DNA of 10,545 nucleotides from an uncultured Clostridium sp. (GTDB taxonomy: Bacteria > Bacillota_A > Clostridia > TANB77 > CAG-508). Numbering within the stretch: position 1 is the first letter of the stretch; every line of letters begins with the position of its first letter. The stretch covers positions 1-10,545 of the forward strand of contig CANCZH010000057.1 in the NCBI GenBank assembly GCA_947382445.1. Direction: 5' to 3'. The notes below the pieces were generated by a model. The model was given only the letters and a program-made list of their open reading frames with translations, did no database searches and was not told the origin of the DNA. Shown piece by piece: positions 6,799 through 10,545 of the stretch. The translations under genes and the position numbers were made by a program.

Positions 6799-7665
6799 TT
6801 AAAAATTCTCTCTAGCCCAATAGAATAAATATTGTTGAGCAATTCCTGCTTTATCACCAAATAAATTATCAGCAGCAAGTTTAATATCCTTTTTGCTCAC
6901 TTTCGTTTCATCTTCATTATGTATGTATAAAGTATTCATAACACGTCTCACCCATACATCAATAGGAAAACTATCAAAACGTTTAAGAGCAAAAAGCATA
7001 ATACAATCAGCAACCTTTTCACCAACACCATCAAGCTTTAATAACTCTTCTCTAATCACATTAGTATCATTAAGGTTCTCTAGCTCATTCAAACTAACTT
7101 CATTACTTGCTATCATTTGTGTAGTTTTAAAAATCCTCTTATCTCTAAAACCAGTACCAAGTTCACGCAAATCAGAAACAGATAACTTAGATAATTCAGC
7201 TACTGTTGGAAATAAATAATATTCTGTTCCTTCCCATTCTACCTTTTTTCCAACCTTTTTAGAAATCCTATCAATAATCCCCTTTATTCTTGGAATATTA
7301 TTATTAGCTGAAATAATAAATGAAATTATTGTTTCCCATAAATCTTGATTCAAAATACGAATCCCATGACCAAACTCAATACTTTTTCTCATATTATCAT
7401 CAATATTTTTAAGTTCATTCTTAAAAATATTATAATCAGTACCTAAATCAAAATATTCATATACAATAGAATTAATATCTCCATTAAGAACACCTTCAAA
7501 ACAAACCGTATTCTTATTTTTAGAAACACGTAATACTCCGCTATTTATAACACCTATATATGAACCATCCTCTTGCTTATTCCATCTAAAACACTGTCCA
7601 CAATCAAATATATGTTCTAGTTCAAAACAATCCATATTTTTCAAAATTAATTTTTGTTCTTTCAT
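6799..7665 (-). CDS. ogg: 8-oxoguanine DNA glycosylase / AP lyase (OGG1 type)
   Basis: This is a bifunctional repair enzyme that removes 8-oxoguanine paired with C and nicks the abasic site by beta-elimination. The N-terminal OGG domain (~1-110) carries GQCFRW at 23-28, matching the damage-reading segment of the OGG1 family. The HhH-GPD domain follows, with the conserved asparagine patch S-A-N-N-N at 119-123. The helix-hairpin-helix LDGVGEKVAD (211-220) contains the Schiff-base lysine K217, and the catalytic aspartate is D236 in FPIDVWV. All catalytic residues are present and the 288-residue length is close to the characterised Clostridium acetobutylicum OGG. The ATG at 7665 has a GAGG 7 bases upstream. 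The gene follows the YitT gene by 112 bases. That gap holds a TATAAT (7708-7713) with no convincing -35 box, so either its own weak promoter or read-through is possible. Confidence 0.93.
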   Translation of the reverse strand: MKEQKLILKNMDCFELEHIFDCGQCFRWNKQEDGSYIGVINSGVLRVSKNKNTVCFEGVLNGDINSIVYEYFDLGTDYNIFKNELKNIDDNMRKSIEFGHGIRILNQDLWETIISFIISANNNIPRIKGIIDRISKKVGKKVEWEGTEYYLFPTVAELSKLSVSDLRELGTGFRDKRIFKTTQMIASNEVSLNELENLNDTNVIREELLKLDGVGEKVADCIMLFALKRFDSFPIDVWVRRVMNTLYIHNEDETKVSKKDIKLAADNLFGDKAGIAQQYLFYWARENF

Positions 7666-7777
7666 TTAAATACCTCACTTAAAACTATTACTATCTATTG
7701 TTACAAAATTATATAACATAGAATATCACAAAACCTCTTAATAGTAAATATAGCTTTTAAATGAAATATTAGAACTA

Positions 7778-8623
7778 TTATTCAACAGACTTAAATCCTA
7801 AACCATATACTTCTCTTGCATTAGAAACAATAAAAAAAGCATCTTTATCAATTTCATAAACTTTCTCTCTAAGAATTGTTATATCTCTTCTAGGCATAGC
7901 ACTCATTATTACAATTTTATCATTTTCTGAATATGAACCTTTACCATAAATCTCAGTAGCACCACTATTTAACTCATTATGAATCATATTAACAATTTCT
8001 GTGCTTTTATCAGAAACAATAAAAACTAACTTAGAAAAATTAATACCCTCAAAAATAATATCTATCATAAGACCATCAATAAAAATAGCAATAGCAGAAT
8101 ACAATCCTACTTCAAACTCTCTAAAACAAATTACATTCAATATGACAACACAAATATCTATAAAACCAAGTAAATTACTATTTGAAAGCTTTATTTTATA
8201 TGAACGTAATATCTGAACAATTAAGTCTGTTCCACCAGTAGATGTATGAGCTTTAAATATGATTCCTGTTCCTATACCTATTAAAAATCCACCATAAATA
8301 GAAGAAAGTAACCTATCATGTGTAATTAAAGGTAACGATTCAAATATATCAATAAAAAATGATAATAAAACAGTTCCAATAATTGTCCTAAATAAAAATT
8401 TTTTTCCTATCTTTATATATGCAAAGATAAAAAAAGGTATGTTTAAAATAATTACAGTCATACCAACATTCCAGTTAAAAAAATAATAAAAAATTGTAGC
8501 TATACCTGTAAAGCCACCTGATGAAAGTTTATTAGGAAGTAAAAAGCTCCCCATTCCAAGTCCTGCAAATAAAGTACCTAAAAAAATTAAAATTATATCT
8601 TTAAAAAATTTATTTATCTTCAT
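7778..8623 (-). CDS. YitT-family integral membrane protein with DUF2179 domain
   Basis: This belongs to the YitT family (YitT_membrane plus C-terminal DUF2179), common in several copies in Firmicutes and of unknown transport or sensing function. The 281 residues contain about five to six hydrophobic segments (roughly 8-30, 35-50, 54-72, 80-95, 107-124, 152-190). Family glycine motifs are SSGGFTGIA at 34-42 and STGGTDLI at 128-135. The cytoplasmic C-terminal domain (~195-281) includes GATEIYGKGSY (221-231) and ends with EVYGLGFKS (271-279). I chose the ATG at 8623: AGGTG (8631-8635) lies 7 bases upstream, whereas the in-frame ATG at 8641 has no SD and sits in a hairpin loop. The SD is buried in the 3' arm of a terminator-like hairpin after the radical SAM gene, so expression may depend on read-through or on hairpin opening. 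Confidence 0.9.
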   Translation of the reverse strand: MKINKFFKDIILIFLGTLFAGLGMGSFLLPNKLSSGGFTGIATIFYYFFNWNVGMTVIILNIPFFIFAYIKIGKKFLFRTIIGTVLLSFFIDIFESLPLITHDRLLSSIYGGFLIGIGTGIIFKAHTSTGGTDLIVQILRSYKIKLSNSNLLGFIDICVVILNVICFREFEVGLYSAIAIFIDGLMIDIIFEGINFSKLVFIVSDKSTEIVNMIHNELNSGATEIYGKGSYSENDKIVIMSAMPRRDITILREKVYEIDKDAFFIVSNAREVYGLGFKSVE

Positions 8624-8657
8624 AAAAAAACACCTATACATTTAGTATAAGTGTTTT
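8624..8657 (-). terminator. Terminator-like hairpin overlapping the YitT ribosome-binding site
   Basis: On the minus strand, bases 8657-8645 pair with 8639-8627 over 13 bp (one U-G pair), with a 5-base loop. The 3' arm leads into T7, of which four bases are paired and three follow. This is a classic intrinsic-terminator shape 8 bases after the radical SAM stop codon. The 3' arm contains AGGTG, the only plausible SD for the YitT gene, whose ATG follows the T-run directly. It may act as a terminator, as an attenuator, or as an SD-masking hairpin opened by ribosomes ending the upstream gene. Confidence 0.75.
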
Positions 8658-8665
8658 ACAAAAGT

Positions 8666-9736
8666 TTATACGTTTTCATTTTCATCTAAGAAATTAGTAT
8701 ATACTTTAGTTACTTTTATATTAATTTTTCCATTCTTCATTTTTTTGCTCTGTTTAATCTTTACATCAACATCATAATAATCTTTTAATTTTATAATATT
8801 CTCTCTTTTATAGCCTACAACATTATTAACATTTTCAGGACTAGTTGTAATCTCAACTTCTTTAACTTTTGTATTATATGACTTTATTTTCTTTACAATA
8901 GTATCATAATTTATAGAAGCCTCAACAAGTTGTCTAAAAGTTTCATGATATGGCCCTGCAACAACCTCACTATTTTCGTTTTTAGATATATCTGAAATTG
9001 TATCTGTTGATTGCAAGCCAACACGAATAACATTTATATTTTTATTTGCAAAAAAATAGCATAATTCTTTGCATCTTTCCACAGCTTGCTCCACTGAAAG
9101 TGGAAAATATGTACCATCTAAATATTCTTCTTCAAGCTCTGTACCTTTTAAAACTAAAACTGGATAAATTCTCATCATCTTAGGTTTTAATTTTGCTAAA
9201 TCTTTAGCAGTATTAAGTTCATCAAGCAACGTACTTTCTGGAAGACCTACCATCATTTGATGTCCTAATGTAAAACCATAAAAATGTATTAATCTTGAAG
9301 CTTTCTTAACATCTTCAAAAGTATGATTTCTTTTACTTTTCTCTAAAATATAATCATTTGTTGACTGCACTCCTAATTCAATAGTTTTTACTTTATATTT
9401 TTTAAGCAATTTTAATCTTTCTTTATCAATATAATCTGGTCTAGTAGAAACACGTATACTATCTACTTTTTTTGCTTTAATAAACTCATATGCAGCTTTT
9501 AGTAAAGCTTCTTGTTTTTCAATTTCTATACCAGTAAAGCTACCTCCAAAAAAAGCAATTTCAGTATATTTATTTTTTTCTTTAAAACTATTTAAATAAT
9601 ATTCTACTGTTTCTTTAACATCCTTTGGTGTAACCTCTTTAGTTTGTCCACTAATAGTTTTTTGATTACAAAAAGTACAATTATTTGGACAACCTAAATG
9701 AGGAACAAAAATAGGAATAATATAACGTTTTTTCAT
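8666..9736 (-). CDS. Elp3-like radical SAM protein without acetyltransferase domain
   Basis: This radical SAM enzyme is of the kind annotated 'elongator protein 3-like' in Clostridia, where it often sits directly after rnc. The cluster motif C16-x3-C20-x2-C23 (GCPNNCTFC) binds the [4Fe-4S] that cleaves S-adenosylmethionine. It is followed by FFGGSFTGI (62-70), VSTRPD (96-101), ELGVQS (120-125) and GHQMMVGLP (158-166), all typical of the Elp3-type radical core. At 356 residues it is much shorter than true Elp3 (~550), and the GNAT acetyltransferase half is missing. The C-terminal ~80 residues are Lys-rich and may bind RNA; this is inference. Its reaction is unknown; a tRNA substrate is plausible by family. 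The ATG at 9736 has AAGGAG directly after the rnc stop. The 10-base gap to rnc implies one operon with coupled translation. In many Clostridia smc comes next, but here a YitT gene does. Confidence 0.88.
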   Translation of the reverse strand: MKKRYIIPIFVPHLGCPNNCTFCNQKTISGQTKEVTPKDVKETVEYYLNSFKEKNKYTEIAFFGGSFTGIEIEKQEALLKAAYEFIKAKKVDSIRVSTRPDYIDKERLKLLKKYKVKTIELGVQSTNDYILEKSKRNHTFEDVKKASRLIHFYGFTLGHQMMVGLPESTLLDELNTAKDLAKLKPKMMRIYPVLVLKGTELEEEYLDGTYFPLSVEQAVERCKELCYFFANKNINVIRVGLQSTDTISDISKNENSEVVAGPYHETFRQLVEASINYDTIVKKIKSYNTKVKEVEITTSPENVNNVVGYKRENIIKLKDYYDVDVKIKQSKKMKNGKINIKVTKVYTNFLDENENV

Positions 9737-9746
9737 ATATGCTCCT

Positions 9747-10415
9747 TTATATAATTTCTAAAGCTATTCTAGCAGCTTCCATTTCTGCGTTCTTCTTATT
9801 TTTTCCTTTTCCAGTAGCTAAAAATTTTCCATCACAAGTTACATCAACTATAAATGTCTTATCATGGTCAGGACCTTCTTCGCCAATTACATTATATTGT
9901 ATTTTAACTTCTCCATGAACCTGTAATTTTTCTTGTAAAACTGTTTTATAATCTTTCATTCCAACATTTTTACTTGCTATTTCTACTGTATCTTTTAAAT
10001 TATCTAATATAAATTTTTTGCTATTCTCTAAATTACTATCTAAAAAAATTGCAGCAATCACAGCTTCTACACTATCAGCCATAAGTGCTTTTTTACTATT
10101 TTGAGAGTGTTTCTCACTTTTTCCTAAATACAAGAAATCACTAAAATTATGTCTCTCTGCTATCTTAAATAAACTATCTTCACAAACAACATTAGCCCTA
10201 ACTTTAGTCATTTCTCCTTCTGATAGCTTTTTATATTCTAAAAATAAATATTCACTAATAATAAACTCTAAAATACTATCTCCTAAATATTCTAATCTTT
10301 CATTACTTTTAACCTTATTCTCATACGCATATGAAGTATGTGTTAACGCTTCCATTAGTAAATTTTTATTCTTAAAATAATAACCTATACTTTCTTCACA
10401 TTTACTTAAATCCAT
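9747..10415 (-). CDS. rnc: Ribonuclease III
   Basis: RNase III cleaves double-stranded RNA, maturing rRNA precursors and cutting structured or antisense-paired mRNAs as a cytoplasmic homodimer. The 222-residue length is usual. The signature NERLEYLGDS at 38-47 and the second acidic motif ADSVEA at 113-118 supply the metal ligands E42, D46, D114 and E117. The double-stranded-RNA-binding domain (~154-222) has KTVLQEKLQ, GPDHDKTF (181-188) and the basic GKGKNKKNAE (202-211). I chose the ATG at 10415: AGGAGG (10424-10429) lies 8 bases upstream, while the in-frame GTG at 10424 overlaps that SD. It is the first gene of the visible operon, followed after 10 bases by the radical SAM gene. Whether acpP or plsX lies further upstream, as in many Firmicutes, is outside the window. 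Confidence 0.97.
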   Translation of the reverse strand: MDLSKCEESIGYYFKNKNLLMEALTHTSYAYENKVKSNERLEYLGDSILEFIISEYLFLEYKKLSEGEMTKVRANVVCEDSLFKIAERHNFSDFLYLGKSEKHSQNSKKALMADSVEAVIAAIFLDSNLENSKKFILDNLKDTVEIASKNVGMKDYKTVLQEKLQVHGEVKIQYNVIGEEGPDHDKTFIVDVTCDGKFLATGKGKNKKNAEMEAARIALEII

Positions 10416-10440
10416 ACGTCTCACCTCCTATAAATAGCAT

Positions 10441-10467
10441 TTTATAATCTTAAATAATTTTTATCAA
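10441..10467 (-). promoter_or_regulatory. Possible proximal promoter of rnc
   Basis: On the minus strand, TTGATA (10462-10467) precedes TATAAA (10441-10446) with a 15-base spacer, shorter than the 16-18 preferred by sigma-A. It would give a leader of about 19 bases with the AGGAGG site. It is weak alone in such AT-rich DNA. Confidence 0.35.
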
Positions 10468-10510
10468 GTATTATTTCACAATTTTAAAAAAATATTTGAA
10501 TATATTTGTA

Positions 10511-10519
10511 ATTATAACA
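10511..10519 (-). promoter_or_regulatory. Possible extended -10 promoter upstream of rnc
   Basis: TGTTATAAT on the minus strand is a perfect extended -10 element (TGN-TATAAT), which can work without a strong -35. Transcription would start near 10504, leaving a leader of about 90 bases. The rest of 10425-10545 shows only A/T-rich sequence and no gene. Confidence 0.4.
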
Positions 10520-10545
10520 TTATTTACAAAAAAAGTAAAATAACA

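Noticed and set aside
7708..7736. Promoter for ogg
   Set aside because: TATAAT is present at 7708-7713, but nothing resembling TTGACA lies 16-18 bases upstream and there is no extended -10, so it was not listed as a feature.
10416..10424. GTG start for rnc
   Set aside because: It overlaps the AGGAGGTGA SD sequence; the ATG at 10415 has ideal spacing.
10452..10476. AAATAAT/ATTATTT inverted repeat in the rnc leader as a processing hairpin
   Set aside because: Seven A-T pairs around an 11-base loop are too weak and too likely by chance in this DNA.

Overview
The window looks like chromosome of a low-GC Firmicute, most likely an anaerobic clostridial relative. Evidence: very AT-rich sequence, codon choice dominated by A/T-ending codons with AGA and ATA, strong AGGAGG-type Shine-Dalgarno (SD) sites, sigma-A-like TTGACN/TATAAT promoters, TGG for tryptophan with TGA used as a stop, and the gene pair rnc followed by a radical SAM gene that is common in Clostridia. 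Species cannot be named from the sequence alone. There is no tRNA, rRNA, CRISPR array, transposase or phage gene. No stretch without a gene exceeds 300 bases; the longest (4914-5175) is almost entirely one foldback structure.

Layout. (1) 1-2114, minus strand: a two-gene glycosyltransferase operon, probably the edge of a surface-polysaccharide cluster, read from a good promoter at 2086-2114. The distal gene starts with TTG and runs off the left edge. (2) 2225-4913: a divergent pair sharing a 136-base control region, with sua5 (t6A tRNA modification) on the minus strand and a MurE-type Mur ligase with altered substrate-binding motifs on the plus strand. (3) 4914-5175: a nested inverted repeat of about 250 bases filling the gap between two convergent genes, with a 29-bp perfect duplex as its core. 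(4) 5176-6705, minus: an FAD oxidoreductase fused to a C-terminal Rieske domain (YhfW-like). (5) 6757-6792: a terminator-like or REP-like hairpin. (6) 6799-10415, minus: ogg (8-oxoguanine glycosylase), a YitT-family membrane protein, an Elp3-like radical SAM protein without an acetyltransferase domain, and rnc (RNase III), transcribed right to left starting with rnc. A strong hairpin with a U-tract lies between the radical SAM gene and the YitT gene, and its 3' arm contains the YitT ribosome-binding site.

Most genes are housekeeping: RNA processing and modification (rnc, Elp3-like, sua5), DNA repair (ogg), wall synthesis (MurE-like) and envelope glycosylation. The parts that ordinary annotation would miss are the 4916-5166 foldback, the terminator/SD overlap at 8624-8657, the hairpin at 6764-6792, and the motif changes in the MurE-like ligase. 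I saw no complete new defence or mobile system.
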